Source: Lichtheimia corymbifera B2541
Lineage: Eukaryota > Mucoromycota > Mucoromycetes > Mucorales > Lichtheimiaceae
NCBI GenBank assembly: GCA_000697475.1
Contig: JNEU01000777.1
Location: 1 to 64,000, forward strand
Length of the DNA stretch: 64,000 nt
Direction of reading: 5' to 3'
Below, one piece after another: positions 1-12,779 of the stretch. The position numbers and the translations under genes were made by a program. The notes below the pieces were generated by a model. The model was not told where the DNA came from, ran no database searches, and saw only the letters and a list, made by a program, of their open reading frames with translations. Position 1 is the first letter of the stretch. Every line of letters starts with the position of its first letter.

Positions 1-393
1 AGCAGATACACGAGGCATATTGATAATGGATGATCGATATTCTACATGGCAGCGTAAAGTAAGCAAATGGTCGAACAAAGCTACTAAGAGACCTGTCGCC
101 ATGACACCCAAACCATTGACGTAGGCAATGCCACCACTTACCACAAGATTCGTCACAAGAGATCTATGTTTCCAATGGAGATGGTTGTAGCTGAGAAGAG
201 AGCAAAGAAAAAGAGGTACACCACTGAGGTGGTGGTGGTTGAGTTGGCTACTCAAACCACAGGAGCAGAAACATGGTGGAAGATGGCCAATCGATCGTTT
301 ACTGGAACTGAAAAATTGGTACGTGAATCAAGGTCACCCCCAAGCCCGTGACCTGGGTCAGTGACCCAGCCAAAGCGGTGTCTGATACTCCCT
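1..393. other. Left edge, no gene recognised
   Basis: No coding region could be supported. The stretch has short open frames only and no splice or protein-family signal. It leads into the repeat island that starts with the unit at 394. Confidence 0.5.
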
Positions 394-1060
394 AAGTATC
401 ATGCAAATGAGCTGTGTTACACATGCACGCCCCTGCGCACCTTCCACTCTATTAGGGCCAAGCTACTTCACAATGACTAAACACCACTTGTCATATAGCA
501 TCACGTTTATAGCATATGTAAGAACATAAAGTGTCTGTATATCTAAACTTTACAATGAAACATGGGGTCTTCAATCGAACAAAGTTGCTCGTCTGGGTGG
601 AGCGCACCTTGGGTGCAAGTTTCACGATCGTCGTGGCCATTCTCAGATTCACCCAATGTCATCACCAGCCTCGCCGAAAAAAAATTCAAGAGGTTGACCT
701 GATTTCACTTTGGCTGGTGGTGACATTGCGAAATTTGGGATTGGCCACGACGATCGTGAAACTTCTACACAAGGTGCGCTACACCCAGCCGAGCAACTTT
801 CTTCGATTGAAGACCCCACGTTTCATTGTAGAATTTTTAGTTATGGGCATCTTTATGTTTTACATATGCTGTAACCATGACGCTATATGAAAGGTGGTCT
901 TTGTTCATTGTGAAGTATCATGCAAATGAGCTGTGTTACACAAGCACGCCCCTGCGCATATTCCGCTCTATCAGGGCCAACCTACTTCACAATGAACAAA
1001 CACCACTTGTCATATAGCATCACGCTTACAGCACATGTAAAAACATAAAGTGCCCTTTTC
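394..1060. repeat. Direct repeat pair flanking a large palindrome
   Basis: A segment of about 110 bp or more beginning AAGTATCATGCAAATGAG occurs at about 394-505 and again at about 913-1022 in the same orientation, 519 bp apart, with only scattered mismatches. Both copies run on into the TCATATAGCATCACG sequence that belongs to the palindrome arm. The two copies bracket the palindrome at about 464-917, so the whole block looks like a mobile or rearranged element. No coding potential was recognised. Confidence 0.75.
464..917. repeat. Imperfect palindrome, MITE-like
   Basis: Left arm about 464-675 and right arm about 707-917 are reverse complements with scattered mismatches, separated by a loop of about 30 bp. 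For example ACGATCGTCGTGGCCA in the left arm pairs with TGGCCACGACGATCGT in the right arm, and the outer ends read ACTTCACAATG and CATTGTGAAGT. The open frame across it (531-890) is a consequence of the palindrome, not a gene. A non-autonomous inverted-repeat element or an inverted pair of array units would both explain it. No clear target-site duplication was seen. Confidence 0.75.
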
Positions 1061-2025
1061 TCCAAATCTCCATAATGATGTGTAGAGGCTTTATGAGAAC
1101 GATGTTGATCAGCATGCCCGAGAGCACCTCCTGACCAAGTTTCGAGGTCGAAATGGGCAATATCGGCGCGCACGGCCGTACACCCTATTTATCTTTTCAT
1201 CTTTTCGTCGTCTCTCCGACATACAAGATTTTCATAATGAACTCTGGGGACTTTATGAGAACGAAATTGCTCGGCGTGCTTGAAAGGATGTTGTGTGAAA
1301 GTTTCAGGTTCGGGGTGGGCAATCTCGGGGAGCAGGAGCGTCTACCCTACTTTCTCCTACATTTGGGCTGGCCCGCATTCAAAATGTTCATAATGAAGCA
1401 TGCGGTTTTTAAATGAATGAAGTTGATCAGCATGTGCGAGAGTACCTTCATACCAAGTCTCATGTTCGAGATGGGGAATCCCAAGAAACTACATACTAAT
1501 TGACTTTTTCATAAATCCGGCGCTTTCCCAATTTCCCGCCATCATAGTAAACCCCACATTATGCCCTCCCATTCAAAATTTTTAAATGAAGTGTGTGTTC
1601 TTTATTAAGACAAAGTTGGTCAGCATGCCGAGGAGCATCGTGTGTGAAAGTTTCAGGTTCGGGGTGGGCAATCTCGGGGAGCAGGAGCGTCTACCCTACT
1701 TTCTCCTACATTTGGGCTGGCCCGCATTCAAAATGTTCATAATGAAGCATGCGGTTTTTAAATGAATGAAGTTGATCAGCATGTGCGAGAGTACCTTCAT
1801 ACCAAGTCTCATGTTCGAGATGGGGAATCCCAAGAAACTACATACTAATTGACTTTTTCATAAATCCGGCGCTTTCCCAATTTCCCGCCATCATAGTAAA
1901 CCCCACATTATGCTCTCCCTTTCAAAATTTTTAAATGAAGTGTGTGTTCTTTATTAAGACAAAGTTGGTCAGCATGCCGAGGAGCATCGTGTGTGAAAGT
2001 TTCAGGTTCGAGAGAGGCAATCAAG
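1008..2025. repeat. Array of diverged units related to the palindrome arm
   Basis: Units around 1008-1165, 1230-1330, 1390-1480, 1575-1680, 1740-1835 and 1935-2025 share the pattern AATGAA, a G-rich stretch, ACGAAGTTG or ACAAAGTTG, CAGCATG, GAAAGTTTC or AAGTCTCATG, and GGGCAAT. They are recognisably the same unit as the palindrome arm. An inverted fragment lies near 3260-3345. Unit-to-unit divergence is high except for the recent 349-bp duplication inside the array. Confidence 0.6.
1292..2011. repeat. 349-bp near-identical tandem duplication
   Basis: 1292-1640 is repeated at 1641-1989 with only about two visible differences (near 1564-1572 and 1913-1921). A third partial copy starts at 1990 and diverges after about 20 bases. 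The period is exactly 349 in both steps. Each period holds two diverged array units, so this is a recent duplication of an older array segment. Confidence 0.9.
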
Positions 2026-2084
2026 GTCATGGATTAATTATAATTATAGTGTGCATGGATTTGTAGGGTAGTGCCTGCCCTCTT

Positions 2085-2980
2085 TAAATTTCCCACTTCT
2101 TCCACTCTCAGCTTCTTGTCTCTTTCCTTTCCCATTCTCAACTGTTGCCCCCATTCAAGTACAGTTACCACCTGCGTACGATTGTCCTGCTTCAACCCAT
2201 CATGTCAATCCTACAACTGCCTTGATATGATTGTCTTTGACTGAATGGCAAGCTCCATGGCGTGTGCACCCACGACAACACTCTCGTTTCTTGACACTGC
2301 ACGTTCTCTTGTGCACTCCTCTACCACGACCGAGTATAACAGCATTCATCCCAGCAGTTGCTATCAGCAAGATCTTCTCTCCATTGACCCCAAATGGCGT
2401 TCACAGCCTTGTCACTCTACTACAACGCACGCTCTTGCACACACTCTGCCGCGAACCAACGTATATATGCAGTTGCTATTCGCAAAGCCTTCAATCGATT
2501 ATTTTAAACAGCATTCTTTACTTGCAGTATCTTTGCCCTGAAGCCTCTTTCACGTGAACAGCAGATAGCCATTGTACAGAGGCAACTTGCTTTCAATACA
2601 TACGGACTCCTATGGACGATGCCATATCAAGTACGCCTCAATACAAGTAATCTTCACCTGGTTGAGCTGCGATGGATAGTGACCAAGAAAAAGGTTGATC
2701 TACAGCCGGATGGAAAAGGATGAGCAGCAGTATTGAACTTGCAACGGCTATGATGTTGGATGCAATCAAGCGAGAAAGAAATCTGGGATGTTGCTTTGGT
2801 TACCTGGCGCGTCGTCAGCAAAGAAGAATGGATCACACATAGGGATACGGCCGAGGATACACGATGGATCAGATGGAATTTGGGAAGGGGCTTATATCTT
2901 TGACGAAAGGTGTTTTACAGCCATGGTTGATATTGGAGTACTCAAGACGATGCATGCAGCAGCCAAGAATACAATGACAT
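2085..2980 (+). repeat. Left arm of a large inverted duplication
   Basis: This stretch aligns, reverse-complemented, with about 4990-5770. Shared landmarks in order are a CT-rich leader, CAACTGTTGCCCC, TGATTGTCCTGCTTCAACCC or a near variant, GGCGTGTGCACC, CACGTTCTCTTG, AACAGCATTCAT, CGTGAACAGCAGAT, AATACAAGTAATCTTC and GACATTGG or GATATTGG. Short frames differ between the arms through indels, so no intact protein is shared. It may be a decayed gene or non-autonomous element. Confidence 0.7.
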
Positions 2981-2989
2981 AGTTATCCC

Positions 2990-4980
2990 TGTTGACTCTT
3001 GGTATATAATTCATCCGTATCTTATTCAACTTGCAATGCTTTTCTTTTATATCATCGTTACTTTATAAACACCCATATTACCATGTGCTATGTTTGACGT
3101 TTTCACTGAATGAAGATGCGGTCCAACACTGTATTTAAAAGGGCATCGTACTATTAGCACATATGATGTGCAGGATGTGGATCACATATTGGTTTATGGA
3201 TCGAAAAGGGGAACATGATATTTGAAGGTCGGAAAACGGGGTTGGATCATTTACATTCATTTACGAGCCCACGCTTCATTGTAAAATTTAGAGATACAGG
3301 TACTTTATGTTTTATATATATGACTGTAAGCGTGATGGAGTTGCTTTCTCGTAGTAGATGGTGTCGGCTGCATTAACGGAAAGATGGAGAGCTGAGTGAA
3401 ATGGCACGTGGTGGTTACACAGACCCGTCGTTGACAGGTTGCTGCACAATGGATGCTGTTGATGATTATCTTTAGGAAGATATGCAAGTAAACACGATCA
3501 AATAACGAAGGTGTGTGTATGGAAATGATGACTCCACGTTACATTTGGATGTAGGAGAATGTCTACTTGCATAAACCAGTTTGTATATGGTAATCAGTTC
3601 ACCAGCATACACAAAACACGCACACCCACCATTGAATAAATGCCACTCACTCGTACATAAAATTGCTCGCCCATAGATAATCAATAAAACACCCACAAAG
3701 ATAAAATAGTTGTCCCTGCACGATTTCCGAGGTGAAAAATTGGCTTCCCACGTATGAAAGGTCAGCTACCCCCATACCAAATGTCTGTAGTATCCCGCAC
3801 CCTAATTCGCCCATCACCGTATTCTAGCATCCATCATCGCAAAGTTGAACAAACATTTATCCCAAATTCGAAACATCAAAGTCTCATGAGTGGAATTGGT
3901 ATCAAAATCCTTTAATGATTGCGCATAGTATCTTAAGCAATAGAGATCAATCCATTATGCTCCGCGATGAGCTCTAGGGTGAGACTGTCTTGAGTATCAA
4001 GCAAATCCTATATGCAAGAGCAGGTCAATGTCTGATCCTTTTTTGGAGGGGATGTGGATATTACCATCAAGTTGGTGAGCAATTCGAATACTTGAACCCA
4101 ATGCATTCGTTCTTCCCACCGGGATGGAATTGTCGCAGTCCTTTGCCATAAGCAGGTCCACATATTGTCTTCGCCAATGAAAGCAGTGAGCAGAGTCAAT
4201 TTGTATCCAACGACCTGAACGGCACAAAGGCGTCGCCTGAGAAAGGTCTTGTACGACGCTTGCTGATAAAATGCCATTTCTTCTAGTAAACAAATAGACG
4301 TGTACTCTAACAGCTTGAGGGTGTCTTGGTTTGTATGCGATCCATCTTCTAGGTAGCGTTGGCCTTTGTCTCAGCGACAGTACCGAGAACCTACGTTGGC
4401 CAGAATCGGAAATTAGATTATTAGAGGCCTCGCGTCTTGAGATAAAAGAACCTTCTTTCATAAGTGTTTCAAGGTAGCGCAAGACAGTCCACTGGTGTGG
4501 TGTTTTCTTCAACCAAAAGTGGGCTTTGCTATTCGCACCATGTCAATTTCAGCACCCCACGTGGACCATGGCACCGAAACCAGTTTTTGCGAATGCTTCA
4601 CGGAGAGATAGCTATAGGAAAAGTAACAAGATGGTGTGTATGAGTAGCGGATCATCACGCAACATGATCACACTTTACCTCATTACAAGAATACACTATC
4701 GCAATACAACAACAATAAGAGTAGGATAAAATAAGACGCTGTGAAAGGTCAGCGCTTATTATCCACAGGTTGAAAGAAAGGATACACGTAAACCTTAATG
4801 ATTTGAACTTGTAAGCAATCAAAGAAGAATGGCAGAGGAAAGAGGTGTGTGGTTGAATGATGGGCGGCGACAACATCCTTTTATTGTGTATTGTGGGCGT
4901 GGGTATTTCTGTCTGTTGGGGATGATGCATTGATAAATTGATACATGGGGCGCATATACCAGGAATAAGTCTGAGGAGCC
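2990..4980. other. Spacer between inverted arms, no intact gene
   Basis: About 2 kb between the two arms. It contains one short array-unit fragment (about 3260-3345, inverted) and a degenerate open frame on the minus strand (3997-4512). Nothing else was recognised. Confidence 0.5.
3997..4512 (-). pseudogene. Degenerate open frame, unknown
   Basis: A 171-codon minus-strand frame overlaps an 89-codon frame (4008-4277) in another phase. Parts of each look protein-like, which would fit a frameshifted relic, but no family was recognised and no convincing splice joins them. It lies inside the repeat island between inverted arms, so an element-derived origin is the simplest reading. It could also be chance open sequence. 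Confidence 0.2.
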
Positions 4981-4989
4981 TAGTGCAAG

Positions 4990-5770
4990 TTGTCTATGCA
5001 TACATCTTTGCAAAATAGCTACTGTGTACATCGACTCAAGCATCCCAATGTCACCCATAGCCAAGATATAAGTCCCGTCATCGATGCCATCCCAATCCAT
5101 TATCATCTTCACCTCACGTGGCATGATCCACCCTTCCTGCCGACGACATGCTAAGTATCACAGTACCCTTCCCAGATTTCTCATCATTGCAATTGATTGC
5201 ATCATCCATGTGTCATAGTCATTGCAAGTCCAATATTGTTGCTGGTATGCTTCCATTTCCATCCAACTGTTCGTCATTCTCTATCACAGCTCAACCAGGA
5301 GAAGATTACTTGTATTGCGATGTAGTTGATAAATGATATGGCATCCCATCCACTGGAATCCGTTTGTATTAAAGCAAGTTGCTACACGTAAATAAAGCTG
5401 TTTCTATCTATACAATGGCCATCTGCTGTTCACGTAAAAAAGACTGCAAAGGCGGTTGCTGCAAGTAAAGAGCGCTGTTCGAGACAATAGAGTAGAGACT
5501 CGCCAATAGCAACTGCTGGAATGAATGCTGTTACGTTTGATTGTGGCAGAAGAGTGTACAAGAGAACGTGTAGCGTCAAGGAACGCGTGTGTTGTAGTAT
5601 GGTGCACACGCCATGAAGTTGCCAGTCGGTCAAAGACAAATAGGATCAAGACAGTTGCAGCAATGACATGATGGGTTGAAGCAGGACAATCATTCACAGG
5701 CTGTAGTTGTAGTTGAATGGGGCAACAGTTGCAAAGGGAAGAAAGAGGCAAGAAGATGGGAGTGGAAGAG
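4990..5770 (-). repeat. Right arm of the large inverted duplication
   Basis: Reverse complement of the 2085-2980 arm, with similarity running nearly the whole length and several indels. The minus-strand frames here begin with the same residues (MSLT-W) as a plus-strand frame in the left arm, confirming common ancestry. No intact gene was recognised. Confidence 0.7.
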
Positions 5771-5809
5771 CTGGAAATTGACGTGAGTTGAACTGAAGTT
5801 GAATGATAT

Positions 5810-6360
5810 TTCTTTGTTTGAGCGTTGCTCAGTCAAATCCATTCTGACCAAGAAAGTTGAATGATAGAGACGATGAGCTGGAGCAGGGCAATCGTTCGAG
5901 TGCATTGGAAAGGGAAACAATGGCGAATAAGAAGAATGGGCTATCAACTGGCAGTTTACGAATAATTAGTCAGATTGATTTTTCTAATGTTGGATGCTAT
6001 TTCTTTGTTTGAGCGTAACTCGGTTAGATCCCATCAGATCAAGAAAGTTTGACCATGGGCATGATGGGCTGGAGAAGGACAGTCGATCGTATCCATTGGT
6101 TTGGGCAACAAAGGTGATTGGAGGAATGGGCTATAAGCTGGCAGTTTACGAAGTAACCATTAAATTGATTTTTCTCATGTTTGCATGATACTTCTTTATT
6201 TGAGCGTAATTCATCCAGATCCACTCGGATCAAGAAAGTTAAATGATGGAGATGATGGGCCAGAGCAACAGAATCGTTCACATGCATTGGATTGGGGTAC
6301 AAATGTGAATGGGAGGAATGGGCTATCAAGTGGGAGTCTATGGATTGGAAGTTTTGGAGT
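5810..6360. repeat. 191-bp tandem repeat, three units
   Basis: Units start at 5810, 6001 and 6192, marked by TTCTTTGTTTGAGCG or TTCTTTATTTGAGCG. The spacing is exactly 191 in both steps, with many substitutions. Shared internal landmarks are ATCAAGAAAGTT or ACCAAGAAAGTT, GATGGGCTGGAG or variants, and GAATGGGCTAT. The last unit ends roughly 100 bp before the TYW3 start codon, so the array probably supplies part of that promoter. Confidence 0.85.
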
Positions 6361-6458
6361 TCCTGCATATGCCATTGAAGCTCAACTGATTCAGGATGGC
6401 GGGGCAACAGAACACAGCTTGTAGTGTATTTTCTTCCTCCCAATACAACGGCACTTCA

Positions 6459-7396
6459 ATGACAGATCAACGATCAGCATTCGAAGCACGAAAGCACCAA
6501 GTGGTATCCTCGCTTGTTGAAGCCTTGGATCCTGAACGACGAGACAAATCGCCCAAAGGATTTATTGATGCACCGATCCTTGACTTGATCCACATTATCA
6601 ATGAGCACCCCGATTACTACACCACCAGCAGCTGTTCCGGTCGTGTTGCTATTTACTGTGAAGGCCTTGAAGATGATAGTGACACGACAACTACCAAGGG
6701 AGGCACATGGCTGTATGTCACACACGATCCTGTCGATATTCCCCACAATGCTGATAATGATTGGATTCTACGATTGCTATTTGGACAAGAGCGTGATCGT
6801 ATTGTGCTTGGCAGTGCATGCGATGAGCTTACGACCACTTTGATGAATTGGCAAATGATTTACTTCAAATTTGAGCCATTGGTAAGTTGAAAAGATCAAT
6901 GACATGTGCTTGTTTATTGATACAAAGGGGATACAAATAGATCCTTCATGTGGAGTCGGCATCGTTGGAAGCATCCATGCGTCTCAATAGTCTGGCATTT
7001 CAAGCAGGTTATCAAAACAGCGGCATCACACCTTCACGTACACGAGAAATGTTGGCCATCCGCAGTACTCACAAGTTGGATACGCCTATTGCCTATATCC
7101 ATCCATCCACCAAGAGAATCCATTGCATTGTCGATCCCGGTTATCTCTTTTTACTTTTGCACATGTCCAATGACAAGTTCGCTCAGAATGCTGATCGCAT
7201 GAAGCTTTTTGAAGAAACCATGAAGAAAGAAGTAACTGCCAAGAAGACTGAGTTGGCCACAGAGACAAAGGAGCAACGCAAGGAACGGAAACGAAGGGAA
7301 GGATTGGCAAGAAGAGAAGCTTTGGCAAAATCAGATACCCCCAGGAATAGCACACCTGATGATGCGATTGATATGGGAAGCCTTTCTTTAGAATAA
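6459..7396 (+). CDS. TYW3: tRNA wybutosine-synthesizing protein 3 (TYW3)
   Basis: TYW3 proteins use S-adenosylmethionine to methylate the yW-86 intermediate during wybutosine formation at position 37 of tRNA-Phe. Two exons are seen, 6459-6881 and 6941-7396, with a GTAAGT...AATAG intron; the protein is 292 residues. The family signature YTTSSCSGR is near residues 51-59, after a KGFID stretch like the KGS-D motif of known members. Exon 2 begins ILHVES, the expected continuation of FEP(L)ILHV. The C-terminal 60 residues are Lys/Glu-rich and probably disordered, making it somewhat longer than the human protein. The start at 6459 gives the usual short N-terminus; an upstream in-frame ATG at 6396 would add 21 residues. 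It converges with ARPC2, the stop codons being 146 bp apart. Confidence 0.93.
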
Positions 7397-7542
7397 AAAG
7401 TATTATAATGATCCACATCATATCCTGACCCGAACCAATAACCCATGGCCAACGTAACCCACATCCACCCCCAACAAGCATTTGTGTAAAAGTGATCGAT
7501 ATCTTGCAAATGATTTGAGAGACCATAGCCTAGTTTAATGAC

Positions 7543-8795
7543 TTAGCTTCTACGGAATGTTCTTCCACTATAATGGGATAGATGTTAGTAACGTCTTTAA
7601 TAAAAGATTAACGTGATCTTACCTAACGGTCTTCTTTTCCGCATTGACATTCTCAGGCTTAGCTCTGTTAAGGACCTTCAAGAAATCTCTGACGCGTGCT
7701 CTCATTCGAGTGTGCATATATGCCTTGGAACACTTGATGTGATAGTGCAAATAGTCACGGAAGATTTGGATTCGAGAAATGGTCTCTTCACGGACATCAC
7801 CCTTGACAAAGTGTTGTGGGAAAAGCACTATCATGCATCGTTAGCCATTTCCCCCTGCATCCATTTTCATCCACCGCCCAACATTTACCAAAGGTCACAT
7901 AGCTGGTATCATGCGAGTCCTGCAAACCCAAATGACGGAGCTCCATAGGTGGTTCACGGGTTGAATACAAGACTTGAGGAGCGTTTTGAAGAGCAGGTCT
8001 ACGACGGGCATCAACAAATTCCTATATCCCACCTTGTCAGTATACATACAAAGGCATTTCAATCACTCTCTACTTGCCTGCAAAAAGACCTTGCCAAAGA
8101 TCTTGTCAGTCTCATCCTTGAACTTGGTGCTAAAGATAACGGTGACACGATCGAAGCTGGACTTGACATAGATGGCTTCTTCGGAACGGTAATGCACTGC
8201 CATTAATTCTGATGTGGGGTTGGGCTTCTCATTGTCTTCATATTGGGCTTGTTCTTCAAATGCGCGTTCAAAGGGTGCTGCCAAGAGATTGCGCTTTAAC
8301 AAAGATACCTTCCGAATAAGGGCATCTTGACCATCTAATGCGTATCTTAGCAACCATGGTAATATGTCGCTCTATCCCTTTCCACCAAAGCATACCTGCA
8401 TCTGTAGGTGCTTTATCCAAATCAATAACCAATGTTACGTCGTAGTTGGGCTCGGGAGTAGATGCCAAAAAATCGCCATATTCGCGTTGTAACACGTCTG
8501 TGGCTCCATGCGATACCAACTCCTGGTAGCAACCCCACTGCAACGAGATATGAAGAACGTTCTTTGATTCGGGAGTCGAGATATTGTAGGTGACACCGTC
8601 AAAGTCGACCACCTTCATGTCGATAGCATCGCGTTTTCCCCTTCGATACAATAAAGAAAAAAGAGAGGAGGATTAGCTACTCATGACGCCAGGCAAGTGG
8701 TCGATATCGTTGTCATCTAAAGTCGATGCTTACTCTTTCAGTCTGGATTCAAGAGCATCCTTCAGAATAACATTGTAGTAGTCGAGGAGGATCAT
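7543..8795 (-). CDS. ARPC2: Arp2/3 complex subunit 2 (ARPC2/p34)
   Basis: ARPC2 is a structural subunit of the Arp2/3 complex, which nucleates branched actin filaments. Six exons are modelled: 8734-8795, 8396-8640, 8078-8325, 7889-8021, 7624-7827 and 7543-7568, giving 305 residues (about 300 is usual). Conserved landmarks are MILL at the start, [34 protein letters not shown], and [20 protein letters not shown] near the C-terminus. The third intron (8022-8077) has a GC donor (CAG|GCAAGT) and an ATATAG acceptor; only this choice joins FLQ to EFVDARRR in frame. The last exon codes for eight residues plus the stop. It is divergent from the acyltransferase at 9048, start codons 252 bp apart. Confidence 0.95.
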
Positions 8796-9047
8796 GATGT
8801 GCTGCTTGAAGGGAAAGAAAGCTGAAGTTGAAAGATGTGTCTGTGCTAGCTGGGCCTAATAGTAGGTCAGATGCCTTCCTCCCGGATATAAAAAGAGGGT
8901 TTAACTTTCATCACGCATCTTGTCTCACTTTGTCCGAGCTTGTTCTTTGACTTTCTCTCTTCCTCTCTTTCTCTCTGTTGTTCTCGCCTTTGAAAACTAC
9001 TTACAACACACACACACACTTGTTACTTTCAATACTCGTATCTTTCA
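8796..9047. promoter_or_regulatory. Shared head-to-head promoter region
   Basis: 252 bp separate the ARPC2 start (minus) and the acyltransferase start (plus). A TATA-like TATAAAAA lies at about 8887-8894 on the plus strand, about 155 bp before the 9048 start. It is followed by a CT-rich leader (about 8945-8985) and a CA repeat, as seen before several start codons in this window. A shared promoter is inferred, not shown. Confidence 0.5.
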
Positions 9048-10219
9048 ATGGTCATTCTGATATCTTCGACCCTTGCTATCCTGGCTCTGGCGGTGTTGTA
9101 CCGACCTTTTGGTGGTTTCTACTATAAAACAACAATGTCGCTCGTCTGCATGGCGTTTTGCGCTTTATGGGGTGTCTTTGCATCGCTCATTATGCCATTG
9201 TTTGGAAGAGCTGATCTGATCAACTGGTCCGTGGCTCGTGCCTACTATTATTCTTGCAGCTTCTTTACCAAGCTCTCAGTCACTATTGAAGGCGAAGAAT
9301 ACTTGGATCCAACCCGACCTGCTGTCTACGTTTGCAATCATCAATCAAGCATGGATATTTTATTTATGGCAAGCGTCTTTCCAAAGGCTACTTCAGTTGT
9401 TGCCAAGAAGGCTATCAAGTACTATCCTTTCCTCGGCTGGTACAGTAAGTATCCTGCTTTTACAATTTTTCACGTGAATATTGGCTATAATGCTTACATA
9501 TATATATATATGTTTCTAGTGACATTAAGCAAGGCCATCTTTTTGGATCGAAAGAATCGTGAAAATGCTATCAAGGAAGCTCGTCAAGCTGCTGAGAACA
9601 TCAATAACAAAAAGGTATTGTATAAGGATGATGGTCATTGTTACTAGTGGGAGGGAGGGATGGGTGTTTGAGCGGAGAGAATGGACACACAAAGAAGACG
9701 ATTGGGGGAATGGGGCCATCCACTCGAAAGGTGATCTGCTGAGATTCGATGTGCACATTTTGGGTGTGGATATGCGTGCTCTTCATTGTTCATTGATGCT
9801 TACTGATTCTTTCATGTGCTATTAGACAAGTGTCTGGCTTTTCCCCGAAGGCACTCGTGGTCATGCTGCTGAGATTGATCTCCTTCCCTTCAAGAAAGGT
9901 GCCTTTTACATGGCTGTTCAAGCACGTGTACCTATTGTTCCTATCGTCGTCGCCAATTATAACACCTTTTATGATTCCAAGACTAAGCGCTTCAATGCTG
10001 GTACTATCAAGATCAAGGGTAAGTGCTCTCTCTATGCTCCTATATTAGTGGCTCGTTTACTAAATGTAAATGTCATGTGCTTTAGTCCTTCCACCCGTAC
10101 CCACATCAGATATTAAGGAGGATTCCGAGTCCATTGACAAGTTGAGCACGGGTATCCGCTCTGATATGCTTGACACCCTTAAAGACATCTCTGTGCGCGC
10201 TGACAAGAAGACACAGTAA
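9048..10219 (+). CDS. SLC1: 1-acyl-sn-glycerol-3-phosphate acyltransferase
   Basis: The enzyme acylates lysophosphatidic acid to phosphatidic acid at the endoplasmic reticulum or lipid droplet, an early step of glycerolipid synthesis. Four exons are seen: 9048-9444, 9520-9614, 9826-10018 and 10086-10219, 272 residues. Two N-terminal hydrophobic segments precede the acyltransferase motif NHQSSMD (the NHx4D block). FPEGTRG follows at the start of exon 3 and VPIVPIVV further on. All four motif blocks are in the expected order and spacing of the PlsC family. Intron 2 is comparatively long (about 210 nt). Specificity for acyl chain cannot be read from the sequence. Confidence 0.95.
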
Positions 10220-10630
10220 ACAAGTCAACATTTCCCGCTCCCAAACCATGTCGACAACGGCTATCACACCATCTTTTACTCGCTACATGCACGTGTACAT
10301 TGTACCATAGAGTATTCCTTCTCCTTCTTTTTACCCCTCCAATTACTTTTTCCATGTTAAAAACGATAGAGCATCGTTTTACCATTTTTTGAAGCAAGAT
10401 TTTACAGAATACAATGGATAATCTGATGTCGAAAGGAGAATATTGTTTGGGAATAGCGTGGTTATATGTGCACGGCCACTTTTTATGCGAAGATGTCATG
10501 TTACACCATATTTCGTGAATACATAGATGGGTGGCAAGTATGTGTATTGATTGAATGGGAAGGGGTTAAATATGCATGAACAGTATAAAATGAACAAAGG
10601 TAGTAAGATACAATGAATACACATAAAGAA
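10220..10630. other. Convergent 3' region
   Basis: About 410 bp between the stop codons of the acyltransferase (+) and the MYST gene (-). No gene recognised; it should hold both 3' UTRs. Confidence 0.6.
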
Positions 10631-12484
<1,854 letters not shown>

Positions 12485-12779
12485 GGAAGCTGAGCGAGAG
12501 AGGGAGGAAGTGTGTGGTGTGTGAGTGGAAGAGGCGGACTTGAGAGTAGTCGCACACAACGAAAGATGCAGGATATAGATGCCATGCAACCGTATCCAAG
12601 ACAATTTGAGTAATCAGTCAAATGCTTTACAGACATTAAATAATGGCACAATGTGTTTGAATTATAATGAGAACTGGAAACGCAAATGTATTCTTTGTTT
12701 GTATAGCAATAGTACTAGTAGTACCCAAGATGGCTTCAATCATCCTGAAGTATTTCTAGCTATAATATCCACCAGTGCT

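Noticed and set aside
531..890. 119-codon frame across the palindrome
   Set aside because: It exists because both palindrome arms are open; no protein-like features beyond that.
1..6400. Repeat island as an autonomous transposon
   Set aside because: No reverse transcriptase, transposase or integrase motif was found on either strand, so only non-autonomous or decayed elements can be claimed.
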